Part shown: positions 18,940 to 28,778 of the stretch, one piece after another
Layout of the letters: each line of letters begins with the position of its first letter
Numbering within the stretch: the stretch's first letter is position 1
Source of the DNA: Lutibaculum sp963816555
GTDB taxonomy: Bacteria; Pseudomonadota; Alphaproteobacteria; Rhizobiales; Tepidamorphaceae
Direction of reading: 5' to 3'
Assembly (NCBI GenBank): GCA_963816555.1
Contig: CAWFLD010000010.1
Span: 62,001-126,000 of the forward strand
Length of the DNA: 64,000 bases
The notes under the pieces: generated by a model
What the model was told of the DNA's origin: nothing
Databases searched by the model: none
The model's input: only the letters and a program-made list of their open reading frames with translations
Program-made: the position numbers and the translations under genes

Positions 18940-20176
18940 GCCGGGTCGGCGACAGGTTGACGAAGAGCCTGGTGAAGGCGGCCTCGATCTCGCCGACCTC
19001 GGAGGCCCTGAGGTAGTTGCTGCCGGCGCACGACTTCAGCGCGATCGGGATGTCGTCGACCCGGGTCGACCCGCCGAGGCTGCCCGGCTGTCCGAGCGTC
19101 TCGTTGTAGCCCCAGTCCCAGGTCATCGGGTAGTACGGCGTGTTGATGATCGCGAGCGTGACGCCGTTCTTCTTGAGCCTGTTGCAGAAGGCGGTGTCGA
19201 AGACCCGCACCTGCGGGCGCAGCGCGGGGTTCGAGGTCCAGCCGCGCGTCGGGTCGTTCACCCCGTCGGTGGCGAGGATGACCATCTTCTGGGCGTTCGA
19301 GGGGGAGCTGCCGTCGCCGCCCGTCCCGACGTCGGCGACGAAGGTGTCGATCAGGCTGTTGAACGGCGTCGCCGCCGACGCGTCCGTCGCGGCCAGGGAT
19401 GGCGAGGGAAACTTCCTGGAGATGGCCGAGTAGCTCGCCGTGCGCGACGCCACCTTCCTCATCGCATGGTCGAACGACCACAGCTCGACCCGGACGCGGC
19501 CCTTGGACCCGCTGCCGCTCCGCAGGTAGTCGAGCAGGTTCTGGATGCCCTGGTTCACGACCTGGTAGCGCAGCTGGATGCCGTGGGCGGTCGCCCAGCC
19601 GTAGGAGTCGGACCCGTCCGTCCTGTCGTGGCAGGCGAGCGCGCAACCCTGGCCGGCGATCATCCGGTCTATGCCCTCGCTCGTCGACGGCAGCAGCATC
19701 GAAGCCGAGACGTCGATCAGGAGGTAGACGTCGAGGTAGGGCTGCGCGGTCGCGACCGCCTCGGAGGTGACCCCGACGGCCGTGGTGTCGGTCCCGAATA
19801 TCTTCATGAACGTGTTCTGGACGCTGGACGTGGCGGTTCCGGTGCCGGTGATCCTCAGGCCGCTCTGGTCGAAGGCGACCGTCATCGCGGCTGGGCCGGC
19901 GGTGCCGAGATTGCCCTCGAAGCTGCTCCTGGCGGCGGCCTCGGCGGCAGCCACGGCGGTGGTGCGGCCGGCGCCGTCCTCGAGGGCCGCCGTTCCCGCG
20001 GTGACGCCCGCCAGCACGGCGATGTCGAGCGCCGACTGGACGGCGACGCGCTGGCGCGTGGCAAGCGAATAGTCGATCGCCATGCCCACGGCGCCGATCA
20101 GCGGAAGAATGGCGATCGCCAGGATCACCGCGACGACGCCGCGATCGTCGCCGCCAAAAGCCCGCAACCGGACCAT
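18929..20176 (-). CDS. TadE/TadG family protein with von Willebrand A domain
   Basis: A 415-residue protein with a TadE-like N-terminal membrane segment (DDRGVVAVILAIAILPLIGA, then GMAIDYSLATRQRVAVQSAL) and a von Willebrand A domain that begins LDVYLLIDVSASMLLPS, where the MIDAS motif DxSxS is intact. Later VWA strands are MVILATDGVNDPTRGW and LAIINTPYYPM. These proteins are pseudopilins or accessory proteins of Flp/Tad pilus systems, acting at the inner membrane or periplasm. No other tad genes are in the window. ATG 20176 is used; an in-frame GTG at 20197 would add 7 residues. Confidence 0.82.
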   Translation of the reverse strand: MVRLRAFGGDDRGVVAVILAIAILPLIGAVGMAIDYSLATRQRVAVQSALDIAVLAGVTAGTAALEDGAGRTTAVAAAEAAARSSFEGNLGTAGPAAMTVAFDQSGLRITGTGTATSSVQNTFMKIFGTDTTAVGVTSEAVATAQPYLDVYLLIDVSASMLLPSTSEGIDRMIAGQGCALACHDRTDGSDSYGWATAHGIQLRYQVVNQGIQNLLDYLRSGSGSKGRVRVELWSFDHAMRKVASRTASYSAISRKFPSPSLAATDASAATPFNSLIDTFVADVGTGGDGSSPSNAQKMVILATDGVNDPTRGWTSNPALRPQVRVFDTAFCNRLKKNGVTLAIINTPYYPMTWDWGYNETLGQPGSLGGSTRVDDIPIALKSCAGSNYLRASEVGEIEAAFTRLFVNLSPTRLTN

Positions 20177-20374
20177 CTCGCACCCCAGAAGCCGCACTGA
20201 CCCTGCGTCACCTTTGGCACGTCAGCGTTCTCGGATGGTTAAGCGGGGCCAGATGCGCGACGTTTCCCTGCCTCTCGCGGCTCGCCATCCGGGCGTCCGA
20301 TGCGATATCCATGCGGCCAAACCGTTCTCCGCTTCGCCTCCCCGGCGGAGCGGACCAGCCGACAGGTGCGTCAC

Positions 20375-21247
20375 ATGAGAGAAGTCACGGTCGCGGCCAC
20401 CCAGATGGCCTGCTCCGACGTCGTCGAGGAAAACGTCGCCCAGGCCGAGGAGCTGATCCGCGAGGCGGCCGGCAAGGGCGCCAACGTCATCCTGATCCAG
20501 GAGCTGTTCGAGGGCCTCTATTTCTGCCAGCGCCAGGTGCCGGAGGACTTCAGGCGGGCACACCCGCTGGAGGGGCATCCGACGATCACCCGCTTCCAGG
20601 CGCTGGCGCGCGAGCTCGACGTCGTCCTGCCGGTGTCGTTCTTCGAGCGCGACAACAACGCCCACTACAACTCGATGGCGATGGTCGACGCCGGCGGCGA
20701 GATCCTCGGCACCTACCGCAAGTCGCACATCCCCGACGGGCCGGGCTACCAGGAGAAGTTCTACTTCAACCTCGGCGACAGCGGCTTCAAGGTCTGGGAC
20801 ACGAAGTTCGGCCGCATCGGCGTCGGCATCTGCTGGGACCAGTGGTTCCCCGAGACGGCGCGCTGCATGGCGCTGATGGGCGCGGAGATGCTGCTCTACC
20901 CGACGGCGATCGGCTCCGAGCCGCCGGATCCCTCCTACGATTCGATGAGCCACTGGCAGACCGTGATGTGCGGCCATGCCGGCGCCAACCTGATGCCGCT
21001 CATCGCCTCGAACCGCATCGGCCCGGAGACGATCGACGGCTCGACCATCAAGTTCTACGGCTCGTCCTTCATCGCCGACTGGCGCGGCCAGAAGGTCGCC
21101 GAGGCCGACCGCGAGAGCCGGCAGGTGCTGACGGCGACCTTCGATCTCGACGAGATCGCCGGCCGGCGCGCGAGCTGGGGCCTGTTCCGCGACCGCCGCC
21201 CGGACCTCTACAAACCGATCATGACGCTCAACGGACGTGTATCCTGA
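20375..21247 (+). CDS. aguB: N-carbamoylputrescine amidase
   Basis: A 290-residue nitrilase-superfamily enzyme that hydrolyses N-carbamoylputrescine to putrescine, CO2 and ammonia. The catalytic triad is visible: Glu43 in LIQELFEGLYF, Lys in GTYRKSHIPDGPGYQEKFYF and Cys in GVGICWDQWFPE. The end GLFRDRRPDLYKPIMTLNG is characteristic of the AguB group. ATG 20375 (MREVTVAATQMACSDVVEEN) is the normal start. It complements the agmatine deiminase at 16139, although the two genes are separated by VanZ, MFS and tadG and are not one operon. Confidence 0.92.
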   Translation: MREVTVAATQMACSDVVEENVAQAEELIREAAGKGANVILIQELFEGLYFCQRQVPEDFRRAHPLEGHPTITRFQALARELDVVLPVSFFERDNNAHYNSMAMVDAGGEILGTYRKSHIPDGPGYQEKFYFNLGDSGFKVWDTKFGRIGVGICWDQWFPETARCMALMGAEMLLYPTAIGSEPPDPSYDSMSHWQTVMCGHAGANLMPLIASNRIGPETIDGSTIKFYGSSFIADWRGQKVAEADRESRQVLTATFDLDEIAGRRASWGLFRDRRPDLYKPIMTLNGRVS

Positions 21248-21311
21248 CGGGACGCACCTTATATCCTTGAGAAGATCGAGTTGGGCGGGCGTTGAACGGA
21301 GTGATGCGGAG

Positions 21312-24300
21312 ATGTCGTCGGCACGCGTGACGCTCGGAGACAAGTACGACCTCGACAAGGAGCGCGTCTTCGTCTCCGGAACACAGGCGATCGTCAGGCT
21401 CTGCCTGATGCAGAAGGCGCGCGACCGCGCCGCGGGCCTCGACACGGCCGGCTACGTCACCGGCTATCGCGGCTCGCCGCTGGGCGGGCTCGACCAGCAG
21501 TTCGCCCGCGCGAGCCGCGAGCTGTGGCGCGCCGACGTCGTCTTCCAGCCCGGCATCAACGAGGATCTCGCGGCGACCGCCCTGTGGGGCTCGCAGCAGG
21601 CCGAGATGCGCGGCGAGGGCAAGCACGACGGCGTCTTCGGCATCTGGTACGGCAAGGGCCCCGGCGTCGACCGGTCGGGCGACGCCTTCCGCCACGCCAA
21701 CCTCGCCGGCTCCTCGCGCCACGGCGGCGTCATCGCCCTGATGGGCGACGACCACACCTGCGAATCCTCCACGACGGCGCACCAGTCGGAATACGCCTTC
21801 GTCGACGCCATGATCCCGATCCTGTCGCCGGCCGGCGTGCAGGAGCTCGTCGACTACGGCCTGCACGGCTGGGCCATGTCGCGCTACGCCGGCACCTGGG
21901 TCGGCATCAAGTGCGTCAAGGACACGATCGAATTCGACGGCCTCGGTCGAGGTCGCGCTCGACCGGGTGAAGACCGTGACGCCCGACTACGCGATGCCGG
22001 AGGGCGGCCTCAACATCAGGCCGAACGACCACCCGCTGACGCAGGAGGCGCGCCTCCACGACCACAAGATCGCCGCCGCGCAGGCCTATGTCGCGGCGAA
22101 CGGGCTCGACCGCATCGTCTTCGCCGGCGGGGCGAGCCCGAAGGTCGGCATCGTCACCGTCGGCAAGAGCTATCTCGACGTGCGCCAGGCGCTCGAGGAC
22201 CTCGGCATCGACGAGGTGAAGGCGGCCGATCTCGGCGTCAGGCTCTACAAGGTCGCCTGCCCGTGGCCGCTCGAGCCGCAGGGGCTGAAGCGCTTCGCCG
22301 AGGGCCTCGACCTCATCCTCGTCGTCGAGGAGAAGCGGCCGCTGATCGAGGCGCAGGTCAAGGAGATCCTCTACGGAACCGCGAACGCGCCGGCCGTCGT
22401 CGGCAAGCGCGACGAGGAGGGCCGTCCGCTCCTGACGCCGAAGGGCGCGCTCGACGCCAACGACATCGCGATCGCCATCGGCGAGCGGGTCGTGCGCGTC
22501 TCGCCCGACGAGAAGGTCTCGGCCCGGCTCGACAACGTCCGGGGCTTCCAGCAGGTGCTGGCGCGCACCGAGGACGTCGGCGTGCGCACGCCCTATTTCT
22601 GCGCCGGCTGCCCGCACAACTCCTCGACCGTCGTGCCGGAGGGCGCCCGCGCCTATGCCGGCATCGGCTGCCACTACATGGTCCAGTGGATGGACCGCTC
22701 GACCGAGGGCTACACGCAGATGGGCGGCGAGGGCGCCAACTGGGTCGGCGAGGCGCCGTTCTCGAAGCGCGGCCACGTCTTCCAGAACATCGGCGACGGC
22801 ACCTACAACCACTCGGGCTACCTGGCGATCCGCGCCGCGAAGGCCGCCGGCGTCAACATCACCTACAAGATCCTCTACAACGACGCCGTCGCGATGACCG
22901 GCGGGCAGCACCACGAGGGCAACCTCACCGTCGACGAGATCGCGCGGCAGGTCGCCGCCGAGGGCGCGAAGAAGATCTTCGTCGTCACCGACGAGCCGGA
23001 CAAGTACGCCGCCGGCACGCGCTGGCCGGAGGGGCTTCAGATCCGCCACCGCGACGAGCTGATCGCGACGCAGGAGGAGCTGGCGAAGATCGAGGGCCTC
23101 ACCGTCCTCATCTACGACCAGACCTGCGCCGCCGAGAAGCGCCGCCGCCGCAAGCGCGGCCAGTTCCCCGACCCGCAGAAGCGCGTCGTCATCAACGAGG
23201 CGGTCTGCGAGGGCTGCGGCGATTGCGGCGTTCAGTCGAACTGCGTCGCCGTGACCGCGGTGGAGACCGAGTTCGGCCGCAAGCGGCAGATCGACCAGTC
23301 GAGCTGCAACAAGGACTATTCCTGCCTCAAGGGCTTCTGCCCGAGCTTCGTCACGGTCGAGGGGGCCGACCTCCTCAAGGCGAAGCCCGCGGTCTCCGAG
23401 GTCGACCCGGGCGACCTGCCGGTGCCCGACGCCCGGCCGCTCTACGGGACCTACGGCATCGTCGTCACCGGCGTCGGCGGCACCGGCGTCGTCACGATCG
23501 GCGCGCTCATCGGCATGGCCGCGCATCTCGAGGGCAAGGGCTGCGGCGTCATCGACATGGCGGGCCTCGCCCAGAAGGGCGGCGCCGTGATGACCCACAT
23601 CAAGCTCGCCGACGACCCCTCGAAGATCTCCGCGATCCGCGTCGCCGCCGGCGGCGCCGACCTCGTGCTCGGCTGCGACATGGTGACGGCGGGCTCCAAG
23701 AAGGTGCTGGCTTCCATGGCGAGGGGGCGCACCACGGTCGTGCTCAACACGCACGAGACCTACCCGGGCGACCTCACGCGCAGGCCCGACTTCAGCCTGC
23801 CGGTCGAGCGGCTGAAGCGCGCGATCGCCGCGCAGGCGGGCGAGGACCACGTCTCGATGATCGAGGCGACGGCGCTCGCGACGAAGCTGATGGGCGACGC
23901 GATCCTCGGCAACATCTTCATGCTGGGCTACGCCTTCCAGCTCGGCGCGCTGCCGCTGAAGCTCCAGTCGCTGGAGGAGGCGATCCGCCTGAACGGCGTC
24001 GCGGTGGAGGAGAACCTCACCGCCTTCCGCCTCGGCCGGAAGGCGGCCATCCACCCGCAGGCGGTCGAGGCGATGGCCCGCGAGGCCGCCGGCCCCGCCG
24101 AGCCGCGCGCCCTGTCGCGGACGCTCGACGAGGTGATCGCCCGCCGGGTCGAGGAGCTGACCGCCTACCAGAACCGCCGCTACGCCGGCCGCTACCGCAA
24201 GCAGGTCGAGCGGGTGCGCGCGGCGGAGGAGAAGGCCGTGCCGGGCGAGACGGCGCTGACCGAGGCGGTGGCGCGCAACCTCCACAAGCTCATGGCCTAC

Positions 24301-24783
24301 AAGGACGAGTACGAGGTGGCGCGGCTCTACGCGAACGGCGACTTCGAGAAGAAGATCAAGGCGATGTTCGGCGACGGCGCGCGCCTGACCTTCCACCTGG
24401 CGCCGCCGACCACCTCCAAGATCGACCCGCGCACCGGCCGGCCGCGCAAGAAGGAGTACGGCCCGGGCACGATGCGGCTCTTCCGCCTGCTCTCCGCGAT
24501 GCGGGGCCTGCGCGGCACGCCGTTCGACGTCTTCGGCTATGCCGAGGAGCGCCGGACGGAGCGCCGCCTCGTGCGCGACTATCTGGGCCGGCTCGACGAG
24601 ATCCTCGACCGCCTGACGCCGCAGACCCACGCGACCGCCGTGGCGCTCGCCTCGCTGCCGGAGAAGATCCGCGGCTACGGCCCCGTGAAGGCTGCGAGCC
24701 TCGAGGTGGCGCGGGCCGAGGAGGCCACGCTCCTCGAGGCGCTGCGCGGCGAGGTGCCGGAGATCCGGCAGGCGGCGGAATAG
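21312..24783 (+). CDS. Indolepyruvate ferredoxin oxidoreductase family, single-chain, one frameshift
   Basis: A fused alpha-beta oxidoreductase of about 1156 residues that oxidatively decarboxylates aryl 2-oxo acids such as indolepyruvate with TPP and CoA. The N-terminal part (DRAAGLDTAGYVTGYRGSPL, LDQQFARA) is in one frame. From VALDRVKTVTPDYAMPEGGL it continues in the next; deleting one C near 21941-21942 gives FDGSVEVALDRV. The TPP core has YAGIGCHYMVQWMDRSTEGY and NIGDGTYNHSGYLAIR. The Fe-S motif is NEAVCEGCGDCGVQSNC, and the gamma domain begins GIVVTGVGGTGVVTIGALIG. The single-chain form is common in aerobic Proteobacteria, replacing separate IorA and IorB. Confidence 0.9.
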
Positions 24784-24809
24784 CAGGGCGCCGCCCCTGG
24801 CGGGCGGCG

Positions 24810-24824
24810 TTAACCATGCGTCAA
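24810..24824 (+). promoter_or_regulatory. Partial CtrA-like site
   Basis: TTAA, 7 bases, then TCAA, one mismatch from the CtrA consensus TTAA-N7-TTAA, 78 bases before the unknown gene at 24902. Weak evidence alone. Confidence 0.2.
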
Positions 24825-24901
24825 CCATGACGGCGCGCGACACAATTCCGCCGCGGCAGCGTCATATCGTCGGTGATCTCTGAAACCTCGGAAAGCAGCG
24901 G

Positions 24902-26215
24902 ATGACCGATCTCGTCTCGGCCCCGACCACCCGCGTCGCGCCTGCCCGGCGGCGCCTGCGGCTCTTCGGCGCGCCCTCGGGCGAGCGGCGCCCGAAGGTC
25001 GTCAAGCGCGGCTGGCTCGGCTCCGTGCTCGCGCCGCTGTCGATCGCGGTCTCGGCGATCCTCGTCGTCGGCGCGGCGCTGTCCTTCGGCACGACCTTCT
25101 GGACGAGCTACCAGCGCGCCAAGACCTTCCAGATGGCGAGCCACCCGGACGCGAGCCTCGTGTCGGTCGGCGACGGGCAGCCGCTGCGCGAGGAGGTCAC
25201 GGTCCTGATGCGCGACGAGGACGGCGCGCTCCGGCGCCTCGTCGTCGAGAAGTCGAAGGCCGACCGGTTCGCCAATGACAGCCTGAGGCGGCTCGACGCC
25301 GCCCGCGACGCGGCGAAGGCCGCGGCCGCCCGCGAGGTCTCGCAGCTCTTCGATCTCGCCTTCGCCAACCGCGACGAGGCGATCTCCGACTACGCCGACT
25401 GGTTCTTCGCCTGGCGCCGGCCCTATGTCGTGCTCAAGGAGGCGGTGGCGTCGACGGCGACGCACCTGGTCGAGGTGGGCGAGTACGAGCCGCTGCGCAC
25501 GGCGGTCGAGCGCGACCTCAAGCAGTATTTCCTCGACAGCTATTCCGAGCGGGTGCTGAAGCCCGAGTTCCGCGACCCGATGATCACGCGCGGCTTCGAG
25601 GAGGCGGCGCGCCGGGCGCGCGAGCGCTACGAGGCCGCGGTCGCCGCCGAGGACCTGCGCCTGCAGCTCTTCCTGGCGAAGAACGGCCGCCCCGTCGCCG
25701 GGCCGGCCGACGACGCGCAGCTCACCTCGCTCGAGCTCGACTGGGACGCGCAGGCCTTCAAGGCGCCGGCGCACCTGATGGAGGACACCGCCTTCGACGG
25801 CGTGACCTCGCTCGCCACGATCGGCGCCGGCGGCACGATCGGCGCCTTCGTGCTGCGCCCCGCGATGGAGCGGGCGACGGGCGGCATCTTCGCCGGGCTC
25901 GGCCGCCGGTTCGCCGCGGCCTTCGCCGGCCGCATCGCCATGACGGAGGCGGGCGCCGCCGCCGGCACCGTGGTGCAGCCGGTCGGCGGCACGGTGATGG
26001 GCGCGGTGGCGGGCGGCCTGATCGGCATCGCCGCCGACTACGCCATGAACGAGGCTTCGGAGGCGTGGAACCGCGAGAGCTTCGTCGAGGCGAACGAGGA
26101 GGCGGTGTCGGCGACCGTCGGGGTCTGGCAGGGCAAGCTCACCGACGGGCTCGACACGGCGATCGACCGCTGGTTCGAGGACGGCAGGGCCGCCGTCGTC
26201 GCGGTGGCGGACTGA
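24902..26215 (+). CDS. Conserved-type hypothetical membrane protein, function unknown
   Basis: A 437-residue protein that I do not recognise. The N-terminal 45 residues are basic and Pro/Arg-rich, and one hydrophobic helix follows (APLSIAVSAILVVGAALSFG), so the bulk is probably periplasmic. Residues 120-230 are charged and helical, with coiled-coil character (LDAARDAAKAAAAREVSQLF). Residues about 300-380 are Gly/Ala-rich with glycine-zipper spacing (IGAGGTIGAFVLRP, then GGTVMGAVAGGLIGIAADYA), which could insert into a membrane. The gene is followed by ferrochelatase with a gap of about 160 bases. No enzymatic motif is seen. Confidence 0.7.
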   Translation: MTDLVSAPTTRVAPARRRLRLFGAPSGERRPKVVKRGWLGSVLAPLSIAVSAILVVGAALSFGTTFWTSYQRAKTFQMASHPDASLVSVGDGQPLREEVTVLMRDEDGALRRLVVEKSKADRFANDSLRRLDAARDAAKAAAAREVSQLFDLAFANRDEAISDYADWFFAWRRPYVVLKEAVASTATHLVEVGEYEPLRTAVERDLKQYFLDSYSERVLKPEFRDPMITRGFEEAARRARERYEAAVAAEDLRLQLFLAKNGRPVAGPADDAQLTSLELDWDAQAFKAPAHLMEDTAFDGVTSLATIGAGGTIGAFVLRPAMERATGGIFAGLGRRFAAAFAGRIAMTEAGAAAGTVVQPVGGTVMGAVAGGLIGIAADYAMNEASEAWNRESFVEANEEAVSATVGVWQGKLTDGLDTAIDRWFEDGRAAVVAVAD

Positions 26216-26379
26216 CGTAAGCCCGATCGCGCGCCCGCGCGTTCATCCGGAACGCCTCCGGTGTCGTACCGATGGCGCCGGCCCTCCCGTCTGCGGCACA
26301 AGAGCGCGGAGAGTTGGAACCCCGCCGCCGACAGCTTAAAGTCATTCCAAACCAGGCACACGCCAGCCCCGCGAGCCCG

Positions 26380-27444
26380 ATGAACCAGCCCAAAGTCATT
26401 CCCTTCCCGGCGCAGGACGATTCGCACCTGCCCAAGGACCATCCGCAGGTCGCGTTCGGCCGCATCGGCGTCCTGCTCGTCAATCTCGGCACGCCCGACG
26501 CCACCGACTACTGGTCGATGCGGCGCTACCTCAACGAGTTCCTGTCCGACCGCCGCGTGATCGAGGTGTCGCGCCCGCTGTGGTGGTTCATCCTCAACGT
26601 GATGGTGCTGCCGCGCCGCCCGAAGTCGTCGGGCGAGGCCTACGAGCTGATCTGGAACCGGGAGCTCGACGAGAGCCCGTTGCGCACCGTGACGCGCAGC
26701 CAGGGCGAGAAGCTGGCCGCGCGCCTGCAGCCGAGCGACCCGCGCATCGTCGTCGACTGGGCGATGCGCTACGGCAACCCCTCGATCAAGGAGCGGCTGG
26801 ACCGCCTCACGGAGGCCGGCTGCGAGAAGATCCTCGTCTTCCCGCTCTACCCGCAATACGCCGCCGCCACCACGGCGACGGTGAACGACAAGACGTTCGA
26901 GGCGCTGATGCAGATGCGCCGCCAGCCGGCGCTGCGCACCGTGCCGCCCTATCACGACGATCCCGTCTATATCGACGCGCTGGCGAAGTCGGTGCGCCGG
27001 TCGCTCGAGAACCTCGACTTCGAGCCGGAGAAGATCATCGCCTCGTTCCACGGCCTGCCGCAGGAATATTTCGACAAGGGCGATCCCTACCACTGCCACT
27101 GCGCGAAGACGGCGCGGCTCCTGCGCGAGGCGCTGGGGGTCGACAAGGACTACCTGATGATGACCTTCCAGTCGCGCTTCGGCAGGGCGGAGTGGATCAA
27201 GCCCTACACGGACGAGACGATCCGCCAGCTCGCGCGCGACGGCGTGAAGCGCATCGCCGTGATCACGCCGGGCTTCGTCGCCGACTGCGTCGAGACGCTC
27301 GAGGAGATCGCCCAGCAGAACCGCGAGTTCTTCGAGGAGGAGGGCGGCGAGCAGTTCGCGGCCATTCCGTGCCTCAACGACAGCGAGGAAGGCATGGACG
27401 TGCTGGAGCACGTCGTCCGCCGCGAGCTCCAGGGCTGGATCTGA
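26380..27444 (+). CDS. hemH: Ferrochelatase
   Basis: A 354-residue enzyme that inserts Fe2+ into protoporphyrin IX in the last step of haem synthesis. Signatures are IGVLLVNLGTPDATDYWSMR, VFPLYPQYAAATTATVND, the catalytic His in IIASFHGLPQEYFDKGDPYH, and VITPGFVADCVETLEEIAQQ. Its length is normal for the bacterial family. The N-terminal extension MNQPKVIPFPAQDDSH is common in alphaproteobacteria. ATG 26380 is used; an in-frame ATG at 26272 would add a low-complexity stretch and lacks support. Confidence 0.94.
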   Translation: MNQPKVIPFPAQDDSHLPKDHPQVAFGRIGVLLVNLGTPDATDYWSMRRYLNEFLSDRRVIEVSRPLWWFILNVMVLPRRPKSSGEAYELIWNRELDESPLRTVTRSQGEKLAARLQPSDPRIVVDWAMRYGNPSIKERLDRLTEAGCEKILVFPLYPQYAAATTATVNDKTFEALMQMRRQPALRTVPPYHDDPVYIDALAKSVRRSLENLDFEPEKIIASFHGLPQEYFDKGDPYHCHCAKTARLLREALGVDKDYLMMTFQSRFGRAEWIKPYTDETIRQLARDGVKRIAVITPGFVADCVETLEEIAQQNREFFEEEGGEQFAAIPCLNDSEEGMDVLEHVVRRELQGWI

Positions 27445-27460
27445 GGCTGGATCCCGACGG

Positions 27461-27482
27461 CGCCGGCGGTCAGCCGCCGGCG
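27461..27482. terminator. GC hairpin between convergent hemH and DUF459 genes
   Basis: CGCCGGCGG (27461-27469) and CCGCCGGCG (27474-27482) form a 9-pair stem at the shared 3' end of two convergent genes. There is no U-run, so it is only a possible bidirectional stop or RNA-end hairpin. Confidence 0.35.
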
Positions 27483-28732
27483 GTCCTGCGCGGCCAGGAG
27501 AAGTCGTCGGAGCGGCCGGGCTCGGGGGGCAGCGTCTCGCCTTCCATGATGACCCGGAAATAGGCCGAATCCTCGGGCGGCGTCGGGCCCTCGTCGAGGC
27601 CGCCCGCCAGGAGGCCGCCGGTCTGCTGCGGCGTGCCGTTCAGGTTGACGATCTCGCCCCGTCCCGTCCGCAGCATCTCCTCGCTCGGCCGGTAGGGGTG
27701 CGACCTCTCGGACGCCTCCGGCAGCGAGGCCATCACCTCGCCGTCGCGCACGAAGTCGCGCCGCAGCTCGCGCGCGACGAAATGGGCGAGCTTGCGCTTG
27801 CCGGCCTTCGTGAAGCCGATGCCGTCGTCGTCGCGCAGCTCGCGGATCTCGCCCTTCACGTCCGGCCCGCTCTGGGCGTAGGCGTCGTTCTCGTCGACGA
27901 AGCCCTTCCAGATGTCGACGTACTCGGCGCCGGTGCGGTAGGCGCGGGCCCGGAAGATCTCGTTGAAGAAGCCGTAGTCGACGCCGATGTCGTGATCCTC
28001 GACCGGCGGCAGGCCGACCCAGTAGAGCGGCTTACCCTTGGCGATGAAGATCTGCATCATGTTCTCGACGCGCTGGGCGTAGAGGTCGCGCCACTTCTCC
28101 GTGCCGAACGGGATCGTCTCGCCGCCCTGCGAGATCGGCTTGCGGTCGTTCTGCCCGATCATCACGACGGCCGCGTCGACCTCGTGCGTCGGATCGGCGA
28201 GGTACGCCCTGATCTCCTGCGGCCACGCGTCGGGCCCGGCCTGCACGAGGCTCGAGCTGTCGCCCGTCTTCGAGACGATGGCGACGTCGGGGTTCTCCGC
28301 GAAGGCCTCCTCGAGGCCCGAGGCGAGCCCGTCGGCGAAGCCGTCGCCGAACACCACGACCTGCACCGCCGCCTCGCTCTTGGCCGCCGGTGCGGGCTCG
28401 GACGATGCCGAGGATCCGGAGGAGCTGCGCGAGGCGCGCGAGGCGCTGGACGAGCTCGAACGGCTGGAGCTGCCGGCATGGCTGCGCGGCTGGGCGCGGT
28501 GCTGCCTCGGCTGCCGGCTCGGCACCGGCTCGCTCGGCCGCACGTCCCGGCGCACCTGGCCGCGGCCGCTCGCCTGGCCGTTGCCGCCGCCGCCGAAGAT
28601 CGCGTTGAAGAACCCGGCGATCGGGTTCTTCACGTCCTGGTTCTGGGCCGATGCCTCGTGGCCGCCGAGCGCGAGCAACGCGATCATGCCGGCAACGATC
28701 ACCGCGAGCGCGCGGCCGCCGGTCCTCGTCAT
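27470..28732 (-). CDS. DUF459 family SGNH/GDSL-like protein
   Basis: A 420-residue exported protein. After a signal peptide (MTRTGGRALAVIVAGMIALL, to SAQ) there is a low-complexity linker with a Ser-rich run near residues 80-110, then a DUF459 SGNH-like domain (VVVFGDGFADGLASGLEEAF, VDAAVVMIGQNDRK, KPLYWVGLPPVEDHDIG, DDDGIGFTKAGKRKLAHFVA). Block I reads GDGFAD where active SGNH hydrolases have GDS, so the nucleophile Ser is absent. Such proteins may act on cell-envelope sugars, but the altered block makes catalysis doubtful. It lies directly downstream of a lytic transglycosylase on the same strand. Confidence 0.8.
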   Translation of the reverse strand: MTRTGGRALAVIVAGMIALLALGGHEASAQNQDVKNPIAGFFNAIFGGGGNGQASGRGQVRRDVRPSEPVPSRQPRQHRAQPRSHAGSSSRSSSSSASRASRSSSGSSASSEPAPAAKSEAAVQVVVFGDGFADGLASGLEEAFAENPDVAIVSKTGDSSSLVQAGPDAWPQEIRAYLADPTHEVDAAVVMIGQNDRKPISQGGETIPFGTEKWRDLYAQRVENMMQIFIAKGKPLYWVGLPPVEDHDIGVDYGFFNEIFRARAYRTGAEYVDIWKGFVDENDAYAQSGPDVKGEIRELRDDDGIGFTKAGKRKLAHFVARELRRDFVRDGEVMASLPEASERSHPYRPSEEMLRTGRGEIVNLNGTPQQTGGLLAGGLDEGPTPPEDSAYFRVIMEGETLPPEPGRSDDFSWPRRTAGG

Positions 28733-28778
28733 CGCAGGGTCTTTCCAATCGGGCTCGTGTCACACGTCGCCCGCGCGG

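Noticed and set aside
21916..24843. A 975-codon minus-strand open frame
   Set aside because: Shadow of the indolepyruvate oxidoreductase gene, with repetitive Arg/Leu/Val/Asp composition and no recognisable domain.
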